Source: Nitrobacter hamburgensis X14 (GTDB lineage Bacteria > Pseudomonadota > Alphaproteobacteria > Rhizobiales > Xanthobacteraceae). From it: a stretch of 64,000 bases of DNA. Of this stretch, positions 55,377-64,000 are shown piece after piece. The notes below the pieces were generated by a model that was given only the letters and a program-made list of their open reading frames with translations, made no database searches and was not told the DNA's origin. The position numbers were made by a program, and so were the translations under genes. Location of the stretch: the NCBI RefSeq assembly GCF_000013885.1, contig NC_007964.1:62001-126000 (forward strand). The letters are read 5' to 3'. Numbering within the stretch: position 1 is the first letter of the stretch; every line of letters begins with the position of its first letter.

Positions 55377-56261
55377 CTAAGACCCCTTCGAATCCAGCCT
55401 TTTCAAGATCGCGTCGAGCTGATCGAGGTCGCGATAGCGGATATGCACGACGCCGCCGGGATTTTTGTGATCGACCGTCACCGCGAGGCCGAGCGCATCG
55501 CTGACGCGCTTTTCCAGCGCCAGCGTATCCGGATCCTTCAGCACCTTGTCCGCGCGCGCCTTCTGCAGCTTGCGCTCCGGTACGCCCTCCTCGTGCGCGA
55601 GCGCCTCGGCCTGCCGCACGTTGAGACCTTCGGCGACGATCCGCTTCGCCGCCATGGACGGATCGGGCACGCCGATCAGCGCGCGCGCATGGCCCGCCGA
55701 CAGCTCGCCGGAGGCGATCAGCGCCTGCACATCGTCCGGCAGTTTCGTCAGCCGCATCATGTTGGCGACATGGCTGCGGCTCTTGCCGACGATTTTTGCG
55801 ATATCGTCCTGAGTGCGTTTGAATTCACTGGCGAGCGCGTGATAGCCCTGCGCTTCTTCCATCGCGTTGAGATTTTCGCGCTGCACGTTCTCGATGATCG
55901 CGATCTCGAGCGCGACGTTATCGGTGACATCCACCGGCACGATCGGAACCTCGTGCAGCCCCGCCGACTGCGCCGCGCGCCAGCGCCGCTCGCCGGCGAT
56001 GATCTCGAAGCGATCCTGCGCGCCCTTCACCGGACGCACCACGATCGGCTGGATCACGCCATGCTGCTTGATGGAGTCGGACAACTCGCCGAGCTCGACA
56101 TCGGAAAACGCCCGACGCGGATTGCGCGGATTGGGTTTCAAAAATTCGATCGGCACCTTGCGCTGCGCGCGCGGACGCTCAGTATGGGCGGCCTCGCCGC
56201 CGACATCACCGATCAGACTTGCAAGACCGCGGCCCAGTCGCGAACGCGCTTCGTCGGCCAT
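55377..56261 (-). CDS. parB: Chromosome partitioning protein ParB
   Basis: 294 residues. CTPase motifs GERRWRAAQSAG and ENVQRENLNAMEEA lie in the N-terminal domain; a helix-turn-helix (KRTQDDIAKIVGKSRSHVANMMRL) binds parS; a C-terminal dimer domain ends the protein. ParB loads at parS, spreads as a clamp and recruits SMC. The start at 56261 has AGGGAG upstream; longer frames read through the 56336 repeat. Four parS sites lie 1.6-4.3 kb away. Confidence 0.96.
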   Translation of the reverse strand: MADEARSRLGRGLASLIGDVGGEAAHTERPRAQRKVPIEFLKPNPRNPRRAFSDVELGELSDSIKQHGVIQPIVVRPVKGAQDRFEIIAGERRWRAAQSAGLHEVPIVPVDVTDNVALEIAIIENVQRENLNAMEEAQGYHALASEFKRTQDDIAKIVGKSRSHVANMMRLTKLPDDVQALIASGELSAGHARALIGVPDPSMAAKRIVAEGLNVRQAEALAHEEGVPERKLQKARADKVLKDPDTLALEKRVSDALGLAVTVDHKNPGGVVHIRYRDLDQLDAILKRLDSKGS

Positions 56262-56335
56262 CGCCAGCTCCCTTGGATTCACGCGCAGTACTCCGGATAA
56301 AACAATCGAAATTGACGATCTTGGATCGCCATGTC

Positions 56336-56421
56336 CGTCATTGCGAGGAGCTCTTGCGACGAAGCAATCCAGTTTTCTCTTTGGTGATTTCTGGATTGCT
56401 TCGCTTCGCTCGCAATGACGG
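56336..56421. repeat. CATTGCGAG palindromic repeat between parA and parB
   Basis: CCGTCATTGCGAGGAGCTC, GAAGCAATCCAG/CTGGATTGCTTCG and CGCTCGCAATGACGG. It separates the two partition genes, which more often are nearly contiguous. Confidence 0.88.
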
Positions 56422-56440
56422 GGTGACGGTCGATGTTTCC

Positions 56441-57301
56441 CTAATGCGTCGTGCGCAGCTCGCGCTCGCGCTGGATCACCTCGGTCGCGAGTTTCAGATA
56501 GGCCTCGCTGCCGCTGCATTTGAGATCGTAGACCAAGACCGGCTTGCCGTAGGACGGCGCTTCCGAAATGCGCACGTTGCGCGGGATCATGGTGTCGTAG
56601 ACCTTTGAGCCCATGAACTGGCGCACGTCGGCGACCACCTGGTTCGACAGGTTGTTGCGCGAGTCGAACATGGTCAGCACGATGCCGTGGATCGACAGAT
56701 TCGGATTGAGCGTGGAGCGCACCTGCTCAACCGTCTGCAAGAGTTGCGACAGGCCTTCGAGCGCGAAGAATTCGCATTGCAGCGGCACCAGGATCGCGTC
56801 CGACGCCGCCATCGCGTTGACGGTGAGCAGGTTGAGCGACGGCGGACAGTCGATCAGCACATAGGTATAATCGCTGTGGTCGGCCGCGTTGCCGTTGAGC
56901 GCGGCGATCGCATCGCGCAGACGGAAGGCGCGATCCTTGGTGGTGCCGAGCTCGAGTTCGAGACCGGAGAGGTCCATGGTCGATGCCGCGATGTGCAGAC
57001 GCGGCACCGCGGTCGGCACCACGGCGTCACGCAGCGGCGCTTCGCCGATCAGCACATCGTAGGTGGAGACGTTGCGATCGCGGCGGTCGATTCCGAGGCC
57101 GGTGGAGGCGTTGCCTTGCGGATCGAGATCGACGATCAGGACGCGTTCGCCGATCGCCGCCAGCGCGGTGCCGAGATTGATCGCGGTCGTGGTCTTGCCG
57201 ACGCCGCCCTTCTGGTTGGCGAGCGAAATGATCCGGGGATGGCCGGCGGGGGACCCCGCATCCTTGCCATCATATTGATAAATCTCATCAATTACCGTCA
57301 T
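56441..57301 (-). CDS. parA: Chromosome partitioning ATPase ParA
   Basis: 286 residues. Deviant Walker A ISLANQKGGVGKTTTAINLG (P-loop at 31-38), Walker A' VLIVDLDPQGNAST and Walker B YVLIDCPPSLNLLTVNAM. ParA forms a nucleoid gradient that moves ParB-parS complexes. The start at 57301 gives a 4-nt ATGA overlap with rsmG; an ATG 12 nt earlier is also in frame. Confidence 0.96.
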   Translation of the reverse strand: MTVIDEIYQYDGKDAGSPAGHPRIISLANQKGGVGKTTTAINLGTALAAIGERVLIVDLDPQGNASTGLGIDRRDRNVSTYDVLIGEAPLRDAVVPTAVPRLHIAASTMDLSGLELELGTTKDRAFRLRDAIAALNGNAADHSDYTYVLIDCPPSLNLLTVNAMAASDAILVPLQCEFFALEGLSQLLQTVEQVRSTLNPNLSIHGIVLTMFDSRNNLSNQVVADVRQFMGSKVYDTMIPRNVRISEAPSYGKPVLVYDLKCSGSEAYLKLATEVIQRERELRTTH

Positions 57302-57996
57302 GCACGACGCCATGCTTGCTTGGTCGGGGGACGGTCGCGCCGCTCGATGCGATCGAGTTCGACGATCCAGCCTTGTCCGCCGGTGCGGCTGGAATGAAGG
57401 CGAGGCTCAATATTCCAATATTTAGTGGCTTCCGTCAATTCAGCTTCTACATCTTGACCCTTGAGCAGCAACGCCTTGGCGCCCTGCTTCACCAGAGGTT
57501 CGGCGAAGCCGAGCAGCACTTGTAGAGGCGCCAGCGCGCGCGCGGTGACACAATCGATCCGGCCGTCCAACCTGTCCACATAATCCCCGATATCCATCGG
57601 GTGAATGACACCCGGCGTCCCGGTGATCCGGACGGCTTCGCGAAGAAATGCCGCCTTCTTGGCGTTGCGCTCGACCAGATCGATTCGTGCACCTTCGACG
57701 TCGGCCAGGGCGCAGGCCAGCACCACGCCGGGAAAGCCGCCGCCGCTGCCGAAGTCGGCCCAGCGTTTCGCCTGCGGCGCCAGCGCAAGAAGCTGAAGCG
57801 AATCCGCAATATGGCGGGTCCAAAGCTGCGGCAACGTCGAGGATGCGATCAGATTGGTTTTTGTCTGCCATTGAACCAGCAGATCGACGTAGGCATCCAG
57901 CCGCGCCTCGGTTTCACGTGAAACAGGCGTCAGCGCCAGCGCGGCCGCCTTGTCGGCGGCCGAAAGAGGTGATTGAGCCTGTCGAGGTCTTGTCAT
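57298..57996 (-). CDS. rsmG: 16S rRNA (guanine-527-N7)-methyltransferase RsmG
   Basis: 232 residues. SAM-binding motif WADFGSGGGFPGVVLA, IDLVERNAKKAAFLRE and the VTARALAPLQVLL segment are typical of RsmG (GidB). It methylates G527 of 16S rRNA; loss gives low-level streptomycin resistance. The N-terminal VSRET is encoded by a parS site (57910-57925). It lies between mnmG and parA on the same strand. Confidence 0.95.
   Translation of the reverse strand: MTRPRQAQSPLSAADKAAALALTPVSRETEARLDAYVDLLVQWQTKTNLIASSTLPQLWTRHIADSLQLLALAPQAKRWADFGSGGGFPGVVLACALADVEGARIDLVERNAKKAAFLREAVRITGTPGVIHPMDIGDYVDRLDGRIDCVTARALAPLQVLLGFAEPLVKQGAKALLLKGQDVEAELTEATKYWNIEPRLHSSRTGGQGWIVELDRIERRDRPPTKQAWRRA
57910..57925. 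other. parS site 1 (inside rsmG)
   Basis: GGTTTCACGTGAAACA, one base off the TGTTTCACGTGAAACA consensus; the inner 14-nt palindrome is intact. It codes for VSRET of RsmG. Confidence 0.88.
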
Positions 57997-58132
57997 GGCG
58001 TCAGCGCCAGCATACGGGACCGTGCGATTCCCGGCCACATCTCTTTGCAATCGCCCATGCGCTTTTTGCCAGTCGGCCATTGGCCGACGGACCCCGGCCA
58101 GCCCTATAATGGCTCACCCTTATCAAATGACC

Positions 58133-58203
58133 TTCATGCCCGGACGTGATCCAGACCTCCAGCTTTTGACGATGGATAGACAGGTCAGACCCGGCGATCA
58201 TGC
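58133..58203. repeat. TCATGCCCGG repeat between parS 2 and rsmG
   Basis: TCATGCCCGGACGTGATCCA.., TTTTGACGATGGATAGACAG and CCCGGCGATCATG. Shares TTTTGACGATGGAT with the element at 22070. Confidence 0.6.
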
Positions 58204-58219
58204 TCAAGGTCGTGGAAAT

Positions 58220-58235
58220 TGTTTCACGTGAAACA
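58220..58235. other. parS site 2
   Basis: Perfect TGTTTCACGTGAAACA palindrome, the ParB-binding consensus, in the rsmG-mnmG gap. Confidence 0.95.
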
Positions 58236-58304
58236 CGGGCGTCTCCAATCCGGAGGGCGATCTCCATACGGATTGATGCATCATGGGATAACGGTTAATC
58301 CAAT

Positions 58305-58426
58305 CGTCATGCCCGACTTTATAATACCGGCATCCACGTCTCGAAACGCGGATCGACCAACGACCTGGACGGCCGGGCACAGGCGAGCGGAAGCCGTTTT
58401 TCGAATGGCTATGGCCGAACATGACG
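58305..58426. repeat. CGTCATGCCCG repeat between parS 2 and 3
   Basis: CGTCATGCCCGACTTTATA at the left, GAGCGGAAGCCGTTTTTCGA and ATGGCTATGGCCGAACATGACG at the right; similar to the right half of the element at 22070. Confidence 0.6.
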
Positions 58427-58520
58427 CGTGAGCGATTCACACCAACACTCCTTGCTCTTAGCGCGGTTGGGCCAACTTCGTTCGGAGATCGATCGATTCC
58501 AAGCGCGAGGCGTGAATATC

Positions 58521-58536
58521 TGTTTCACGTGAAACA
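58521..58536. other. parS site 3
   Basis: Perfect TGTTTCACGTGAAACA, 22 nt after the mnmG stop. Confidence 0.95.
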
Positions 58537-58557
58537 TCGCCGACGGACTGAAAGTCT

Positions 58558-60432
58558 CTAGGCCGATGCTGTGGCCGTTTTCTTCCGCGCCTCGCGGCGC
58601 AAATAGGCCGCCAGAATCCCGAGCGCCGCCGGGGTGATGCCGTCGAGGCGACCCGCCTGCCCGACGGTCCGGGGCCGGGCGCGTTCGAGCCTGGCCCTCG
58701 CCTCATTGGACAGCCCCGGCACGGCATCATAATCGACATCGGCGAGCACGAGGCTTTCGTCACGACGAAACGCTTCGACATCAGCGGTCTGGCGCTTCAG
58801 ATAGACATCGTATTTGGCATCGATCTCCAGATGCACGGCGACTCCCGGATCGATGGCCGACAGTTCCGGCCAGATCGCGGCCACCTCGCCCCACCCGATC
58901 TCCGGATAGGCCAAAAGCTCGAACGCCGACCGCCGATGGCCGTCGCGGTTGAGCGACAGGCCATATCTGGCCGCCTCGTTCGGCGTGACAGACAGCGACG
59001 TCGCCAAGGCCTTCGCCGCGCTCAAGGCCGCCATTTTGGCCCGATGATGGACCGCGCGCCCTGCCCCGACGCAGCCCATTGCAATGCCCTTGTCCGTCAG
59101 CCGCTGATCGGCGTTGTCGGCGCGCAGCGTCAGCCGGTATTCGGCGCGCGAGGTGAACATCCGATAGGGTTCGGTGATCCCGCGGGTCACGAGGTCATCG
59201 ATCATCACGCCGAGATAACCGTCGGCGCGGTCGAACACGACCGGATCGCCGCCGCCCGCGGCCAATGCCGCGTTCAGGCCGGCGACAAGCCCCTGCGCCG
59301 CAGCCTCTTCATAACCGGTGGTCCCGTTGATCTGACCGGCCAGGAACAGTCCGGGCAGCCGCCTGGTCTGCAAGGTCGGATCGAGTTCGCGGGGGTCGAC
59401 ATGATCGTATTCGATGGCATAGCCCGGCCGGATCATCCTGACTTTCGTCAGGCCGGGGATGGTCGCCAGGATCGCGAGCTGCACCTCCTCCGGCAACGAG
59501 GTCGAGATGCCATTCGGATAAACCGTGGTGTCGTCGAGTCCTTCCGGCTCCAGAAAGATCTGGTGCCCGTCGCGATCGCCGAAGCGGACCACCTTGTCCT
59601 CAAGCGACGGGCAATAGCGCGGTCCCGAACTCCTGATCTGGCCGGAATATATCGGCGAACGATGCACATTGGCCCGAATCACCTCGTGAGTCGCCGGCAT
59701 GGTGCGGGTGATGCCGCACCGGATCTGCGGCGTGGTGATTCGGCTGGTCATCACCGAAAACGGCTCCGGTGGATCGTCGCCCGGCTGCATTTCAACCGCG
59801 GCCCAGTCGATGGTGGCGCCGTCGAGCCGCGGCGGCGTCCCGGTCTTGAGCCGGCCAAGCGTGAAGCCGATGCGCTCGAAAGACACAGACAGGCCGAGCG
59901 CCGGCGCTTCGTCGACCCGCCCCGCGGGCCAGCTCTTTTCGCCGAGATGGATCAGGCCGCGCAGAAAGGTGCCGGTGGTGACGACGACCGCGCCGGTCTT
60001 GAACGCACGGCTGTCGATCAGGCGAATGCCGGCGATCCTGCCGTCGGCAACGATGAGGTCGTCCGCCTCGCCTTCGATCACCACCAGATTCGCGGCCTCG
60101 CGAATCTCGGCCTGCATCGCGGCGGCGTAAAGCTTGCGGTCTTCCTGGGCGCGCGGACCACGGACCGCCGGGCCCTTGCGGCGATTGAGCATCCGGAACT
60201 GGATGCCTGCGGCATCGGCCACGCGACCCATCAACCCGTCCAGCGCATCGATTTCGCGGACCAGATGGCCCTTGCCGAGCCCGCCGATCGCCGGATTGCA
60301 GGACATCGCGCCGACGGTTGAAAGCCGATGGGTCACGAGCGCTGTCCGTGCGCCCATTCGCGCAGCGGCGGTCGCGGCCTCGCAGCCGGCGTGGCCACCC
60401 CCGATTACGATGACGTCGAATGATGCTGTCAT
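58558..60432 (-). CDS. mnmG: tRNA uridine-5-carboxymethylaminomethyl modification enzyme MnmG
   Basis: 624 residues. FAD motif DVIVIGGGHAGCEAATAAAR at the N-terminus, SCNPAIGGLGKGHLVREIDA, VVTTGTFLRGLIHLG, and the two signature segments GPRYCPSLEDKVVRF and GQINGTTGYEEAAAQGL. With MnmE it modifies U34 in several tRNAs. The start at 60432 gives the standard MTASFDVIVIGGG N-terminus; upstream frames are rejected. Flanked by parS sites on both sides. Confidence 0.97.
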   Translation of the reverse strand: MTASFDVIVIGGGHAGCEAATAAARMGARTALVTHRLSTVGAMSCNPAIGGLGKGHLVREIDALDGLMGRVADAAGIQFRMLNRRKGPAVRGPRAQEDRKLYAAAMQAEIREAANLVVIEGEADDLIVADGRIAGIRLIDSRAFKTGAVVVTTGTFLRGLIHLGEKSWPAGRVDEAPALGLSVSFERIGFTLGRLKTGTPPRLDGATIDWAAVEMQPGDDPPEPFSVMTSRITTPQIRCGITRTMPATHEVIRANVHRSPIYSGQIRSSGPRYCPSLEDKVVRFGDRDGHQIFLEPEGLDDTTVYPNGISTSLPEEVQLAILATIPGLTKVRMIRPGYAIEYDHVDPRELDPTLQTRRLPGLFLAGQINGTTGYEEAAAQGLVAGLNAALAAGGGDPVVFDRADGYLGVMIDDLVTRGITEPYRMFTSRAEYRLTLRADNADQRLTDKGIAMGCVGAGRAVHHRAKMAALSAAKALATSLSVTPNEAARYGLSLNRDGHRRSAFELLAYPEIGWGEVAAIWPELSAIDPGVAVHLEIDAKYDVYLKRQTADVEAFRRDESLVLADVDYDAVPGLSNEARARLERARPRTVGQAGRLDGITPAALGILAAYLRREARKKTATASA

Positions 60433-60540
60433 TGGTTTTTTCGCGATATCCGGCGCGACTTCTATCGCAGACCCGCCCGATCCGAAAGCTTGAGTTTGTG
60501 CGAAAGAAAAGAGCGCTCGTGGCCCCATCTCGCTCAGCAA

Positions 60541-60556
60541 TGTTTCACGTGAAACA
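60541..60556. other. parS site 4
   Basis: Perfect TGTTTCACGTGAAACA in the 173-nt mnmG-mnmE gap. Confidence 0.95.
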
Positions 60557-60605
60557 ACCTTAACGACGAAACGATGGGCCTCACAAGTAATGAATCATAT
60601 AGCTA

Positions 60606-61979
60606 TTACTTACCTATACAAAAATCGTGAAAGAGTGAATCAAGAATATCATCGATATCGACGCGCCCGAGCAGACGCCCGATCAATCGAACCGCAATTC
60701 TGATCTCTTCCGCCACCAGTTCGTCGCCCTGTCCGATCAACGCCTCAGCCTTCGCAAGCGATGCTGCAGCATCCTGCAATATGTTGCGGTGCCGCAAACG
60801 GGTGATCACAGCGGTTTCGCCCGAACCGAACCAACCGTCCGAAAACGCCGTCAGCGCCGCCACCAACTCATCGACGCCATCGCCGCGCGACGCAGAAATC
60901 CAGAAATGCCGCGGCAAAATACCCTGACCCGGTTTCGCCTCAAGCTGCCTCGGGTTCGCCCCATCGCTTTCCGCGCCCGAAACATCAATTTTGTTGCGCA
61001 CCAGCCAGAGCGGCACACCGCCCTCGCCGATCGTTTGCGACGGACCGACGCCATTGTCATCATCCGCAAGCCACAGCACCAGATCCGCCGACGCGGCCCG
61101 ATCGCGCGCGCGCCGCACGCCCTCCTGCTCGACTGGATCGTCGGTCTCGCGAATGCCCGCGGTATCGATCAGCGTCACCGGATAACCGTCGAGATCGAGA
61201 TGCACTTCGATGACATCGCGCGTGGTTCCGGCATACGGCGACACGATCGCCGCCTCGCGACGCGCGAGACGATTGAGTAGTGTCGACTTGCCGGCGTTCG
61301 GCGGGCCTGCGATCGCGACCGTCATGCCGTCGCGCAGCCGTTCGCTTTGTGCCGATGCCGCAAGGGTTTCTTCAATCTCGCGACGGAGCCGCGCGATCTT
61401 CTCCATCGCGGGCTTCAGCAGATCGTCCGGCACATCGCCTTCATCGGCGAAATCGATTCCGGCCTCGATCAAGGCCGACGCCTCGATCAACTCCCTGCGC
61501 CACTCCCTCGCGCGATCACCAAGCAGTCCCTGCAATTGCCGCAGCGCTTGCCGGCGCTGCCGGTCGGTGTCGGCATGGATGAGATCGTCGAGCCCTTCGG
61601 CCTCGGTGAGATCGATCTTGCCGTTCTCGAACGCACGCCGCGTAAATTCTCCCGGCTCAGCAGGTCTCACATGGTCGATCGACGACAACGCCGCGAACAA
61701 GGCATTCAGCACCGCGCGGCTGCCGTGAACGTGAAACTCCGCGACATCTTCGCCGGTCGCGCTCGCAGGTCCGGCGAACCACAAAACAATTGCATCATCA
61801 ATGGCTTCTCCGAGCAGGTCGCGCAGCAAGACCCGCTTCGCCGTGCGCACGACGGGAATTGCGCCTGCGATTTCTTGAAGTGCGGTGCCGGCCTCCGCGC
61901 CCGAGACTCGCACGACCGCGATCGCCGATGGCGGCCGGCCCGACGACAAGGCGAAGATCGTTTGCTCTCGCGGATGCAT
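60606..61979 (-). CDS. mnmE: tRNA modification GTPase MnmE
   Basis: 457 residues. N-terminal folate-binding domain ([39 protein letters not shown]), a G domain with G1 [10 protein letters not shown]2-region [12 protein letters not shown]3 [10 protein letters not shown] and G4 RNKID, and the C-terminal catalytic Cys in FCIGK. It works with MnmG. It heads the mnmE-mnmG-rsmG-parA-parB series and is divergent from the DUF255 gene. Confidence 0.97.
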
Positions 61980-62092
61980 TGCTTATTGTCTTGTCCGGCT
62001 TTCGACGACAGACGGAAAATTCAGAACGACAGCGGCAAACCTTTGCGCCGCGAGCTTTCCGTTATCGCATATTCACAGAAGGACGCCTCGAT

Positions 62093-64000
62093 ATGAATCA
62101 CGCCGCTACAGGCTCGGGCCGTCCCGCGAATCGCTTGGCTGCGGAAACGAGCCCCTATCTGCTGCAGCACCAGCACAATCCCGTCGACTGGTGGCCGTGG
62201 GGACCCGCGGCGCTCGCCGAGGCGCAGCGGACCAACCGTCCGATCCTGCTGTCAATCGGCTACGCCGCCTGTCACTGGTGCCATGTCATGGCGCACGAAA
62301 GCTTTGAGGACGACGAAGTCGCCGCGGTGATGAACGAACTGTTCGTCTGTATCAAGGTCGATCGCGAGGAGCGGCCGGATATCGATCAGATCTACATGAA
62401 CGCGCTGCATCTTCTCGGCGAGCAGGGCGGCTGGCCGCTGACGATGTTCCTGTCGCCCGACGGATCGCCGTTCTGGGGCGGCACATATTTTCCGAAGCTG
62501 CCAGACTTCGGCCGCCCGGCATTTACCGATGTGTTGCAGTCAGTGGCGCGGGTTTTTCACGACAAACCCGAGAGGGTCACGCTGAACCGCGATGCGGTGA
62601 TCGCACGGCTCTCCGAGCGCGCTAAAGTGGGAAGTCCGGCGAACCTCGGCGTCGCCGAACTCAACACCGCGGCCGTCTCCATCGCGCGTTCAACCGATCC
62701 GGTCAACGGCGGCCTACACGGCGCGCCGAAGTTTCCGCAATGCTCCGTGCTGGAATTTCTCTGGCGCGCCGGCGCGCGCACCGGAAGCGACCGTTTCTAC
62801 GCAGCTACCACGCTGACCCTGACGCAGATGAGCCAGGGCGGCATCTACGATCACCTCGGCGGCGGCTACGCGCGCTATTCGGTCGACGACAGATGGCTGG
62901 TGCCGCACTTCGAGAAGATGCTTTACGACAACGCGCAGATTCTCGATCTGCTCGCGCTCGACTACGCGCGCAGCAAAAACCCGCTGTACCGCGAACGCGC
63001 GATCGAGACCGTCGCTTGGCTGCTCCGGGAAATGCTGACGGGCGAGGGCGGCTTTGCCTCCTCACTCGACGCCGACTCCGAAGGCAAGGAGGGCAAGTTC
63101 TATGTCTGGTCGCTGAGCGAGATCGAAGAGGTGCTCGGCGCTACCGACGCCGCCGATTTTGCCGCGCGATATGACATCACCGCAAACGGCAATTTCGAAG
63201 GCCGCAACATTCCCAATCGTCTGAAGAGTTCTGATCTCGTCAGCGATGACGGCGCCCACATGCGGACGCTGCGCGCGAAACTGCTGGCGCGCCGCGCAGG
63301 CCGCGTCCGTCCGGGACTCGACGACAAGGTTCTCGCCGACTGGAACGGCTTGATGATCGCGGCACTCGTCCACGGAGCCTGCGCCTTCGGCTTGCCGGAC
63401 TGGCTGGAAACCGCCCGCACGGCCTTCGAGTTCATCCGGAAGACAATGACGCGCGGCGACCGGCTCGGCCATTCCTGGCGCGAGGGCCGGCTGCTGGTGC
63501 CGGCGCTGGCTTGCGACTATGCCGCGATGGTCCGCGCCGCGCTCGCGTTGAGTGAGGCGACCGGCGACACCGCGTATCTGGAGCAGGCGCTGCGCTGGCA
63601 GGCCACCCTTGACACCCATTACGCCGACGTCGAGCACGGCGGCTATTATCTCACGGCCGACGACGCGGAGGGGCTGATCGTGCGGCCGCACTCGACAATC
63701 GACGATGCCATCCCGAACTATAACGGACTGATTGCGCAAAACCTGGTGCGCCTCGCGGCGCTGACCGGCGATTCGAAGTGGCGCGACCGGATCGACGCCC
63801 TGTTCGGCGCGCTGCTGTCCCGCGCGGCCGAGAACGGCTTTGGCCATCTGGCGCTACTGAGTGCGCTCGACCTCCGTCTGACCGGTGCGGAAATCGTCGT
63901 GGTCGGCGAGGGTGCACAAGCCGAAGCGCTGCTCGCCGCCGCGCGCGCGCTGCCGCACGCCACGAGCATCGTGCTTCATGTATCGCGTGGCGATGCGCTG
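62093..64000 (+). CDS. DUF255 / YyaL-type thioredoxin-domain protein, 3'-partial
   Basis: The frame is open from ATG 62093 to the last base, 636 residues visible; the gene runs off the window. The N-terminal thioredoxin-like domain has YAACHWCHVMAHESF (Cys60, Cys63) after RLAAETSPYLLQHQHNPVDW, both highly typical of the family that includes YyaL and human spermatogenesis-associated protein 20. An (alpha/alpha)6-barrel-like part follows (GGIYDHLGGGYARYSVD, WLVPHFEKMLYDNAQ, DDKVLADWNGLM). The biochemical role is unknown. AAGGA lies before the start, in the 113-nt gap from mnmE. Confidence 0.9.
   Translation, partial: MNHAATGSGRPANRLAAETSPYLLQHQHNPVDWWPWGPAALAEAQRTNRPILLSIGYAACHWCHVMAHESFEDDEVAAVMNELFVCIKVDREERPDIDQIYMNALHLLGEQGGWPLTMFLSPDGSPFWGGTYFPKLPDFGRPAFTDVLQSVARVFHDKPERVTLNRDAVIARLSERAKVGSPANLGVAELNTAAVSIARSTDPVNGGLHGAPKFPQCSVLEFLWRAGARTGSDRFYAATTLTLTQMSQGGIYDHLGGGYARYSVDDRWLVPHFEKMLYDNAQILDLLALDYARSKNPLYRERAIETVAWLLREMLTGEGGFASSLDADSEGKEGKFYVWSLSEIEEVLGATDAADFAARYDITANGNFEGRNIPNRLKSSDLVSDDGAHMRTLRAKLLARRAGRVRPGLDDKVLADWNGLMIAALVHGACAFGLPDWLETARTAFEFIRKTMTRGDRLGHSWREGRLLVPALACDYAAMVRAALALSEATGDTAYLEQALRWQATLDTHYADVEHGGYYLTADDAEGLIVRPHSTIDDAIPNYNGLIAQNLVRLAALTGDSKWRDRIDALFGALLSRAAENGFGHLALLSALDLRLTGAEIVVVGEGAQAEALLAAARALPHATSIVLHVSRGDAL

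Larger units (their letters stand above)
57997..58557. other. 561-nt rsmG-mnmG intergenic region
   Basis: It holds two perfect parS sites and two CGTCATGCCCG-type repeats. I see no credible gene; frames here translate parS and repeats. I also see no DnaA-box cluster, so it is not supported as oriC. Confidence 0.7.

Noticed and set aside
55377..56519. Longer parB reading frame with an 86-residue N-terminal extension
   Set aside because: The extension translates the CATTGCGAG repeat (CERSEAIQ-type peptide) and the normal start with AGGGAG is at 56261.
58001..58267. Minus-strand frame of 88 residues between rsmG and mnmG
   Set aside because: It translates a parS site and a palindromic repeat and has no ribosome site or homology that I recognise.
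57997..58557. Possible replication origin in the rsmG-mnmG gap
   Set aside because: No cluster of DnaA boxes or AT-rich unwinding stretch was seen; the region is explained by parS sites and repeats.

Overview
This window is a GC-rich stretch of an alphaproteobacterial chromosome, most likely from the Bradyrhizobiaceae/Nitrobacteraceae (Rhodopseudomonas, Nitrobacter, Bradyrhizobium or Afipia type). The evidence is the gene order (murU-addB-addA-trxA; trpF-lapA-ihfB; glnK-amtB; parB-parA-rsmG-mnmG-mnmE), the alphaproteobacterial AddAB, AccD and Trm112 variants, and intergenic palindromic repeats of a kind I associate with these genomes. The genus cannot be fixed from sequence reading alone. Nearly all of it is core chromosome; I see no prophage, insertion sequence, CRISPR array or defence island.

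Layout. 1-9.1 kb: a 5'-truncated AmgK-type sugar kinase, a PilZ protein and MurU (cell-wall sugar recycling), then the AddB/AddA recombination nuclease and thioredoxin. 9.7-15.1 kb (minus strand): trpF, trpB, trpA, accD and folC, with trpB/trpA and accD/folC translationally overlapped. 15.3-19.7 kb: LapA-like membrane protein, IHF beta, SppA protease, a CysZ/EI24 membrane protein, a redoxin and a permuted papain-fold hydrolase. 19.9-22 kb: Tat-exported amine oxidase overlapped with a PP-loop (DUF71) protein. 22.2-27.4 kb: the translation cluster infC, rpmI, rplT, pheS, pheT, with a likely AUU start for infC and an attenuator-like hairpin in front of rpmI. 27.7-32.8 kb: an alpha/beta hydrolase, a large DUF2235 membrane protein and a four-PAS protein with no output domain. 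33.2-39.2 kb: tRNA-Gly(GCC), a CnoX-like thioredoxin-TPR protein, a Lon-N domain protein, a Trm112-like protein, amtB with two glnK genes, and tesB. 39.4-50.4 kb: a ubiquinone-type hydroxylase, an aminotransferase, FtsK, LolA, exonuclease III, a CenR/OtpR-like regulator with a cyclic-nucleotide-binding partner and a divergent L,D-transpeptidase, YggS and a glutathione transferase. 50.6-54.8 kb: leuS-lptE-holA. 55-62 kb: a small GIY-YIG protein, parB, parA, rsmG, mnmG and mnmE with four parS sites, so this part is probably near the replication origin. The window ends inside a DUF255/YyaL-type gene starting at 62093.

The most unusual material is intergenic. Several palindromic repeat families fill the gaps. 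One of them has a nearly constant core (GTGGA.ACCG.TT) flanked by arms that differ between copies but stay self-complementary, which points to selection on structure. I found no convincing new multi-gene system; the best leads are this repeat superfamily, the ABAB-duplicated PAS protein, the rpmI attenuator, a glnK gene apparently without its own amtB, and the parS cluster.
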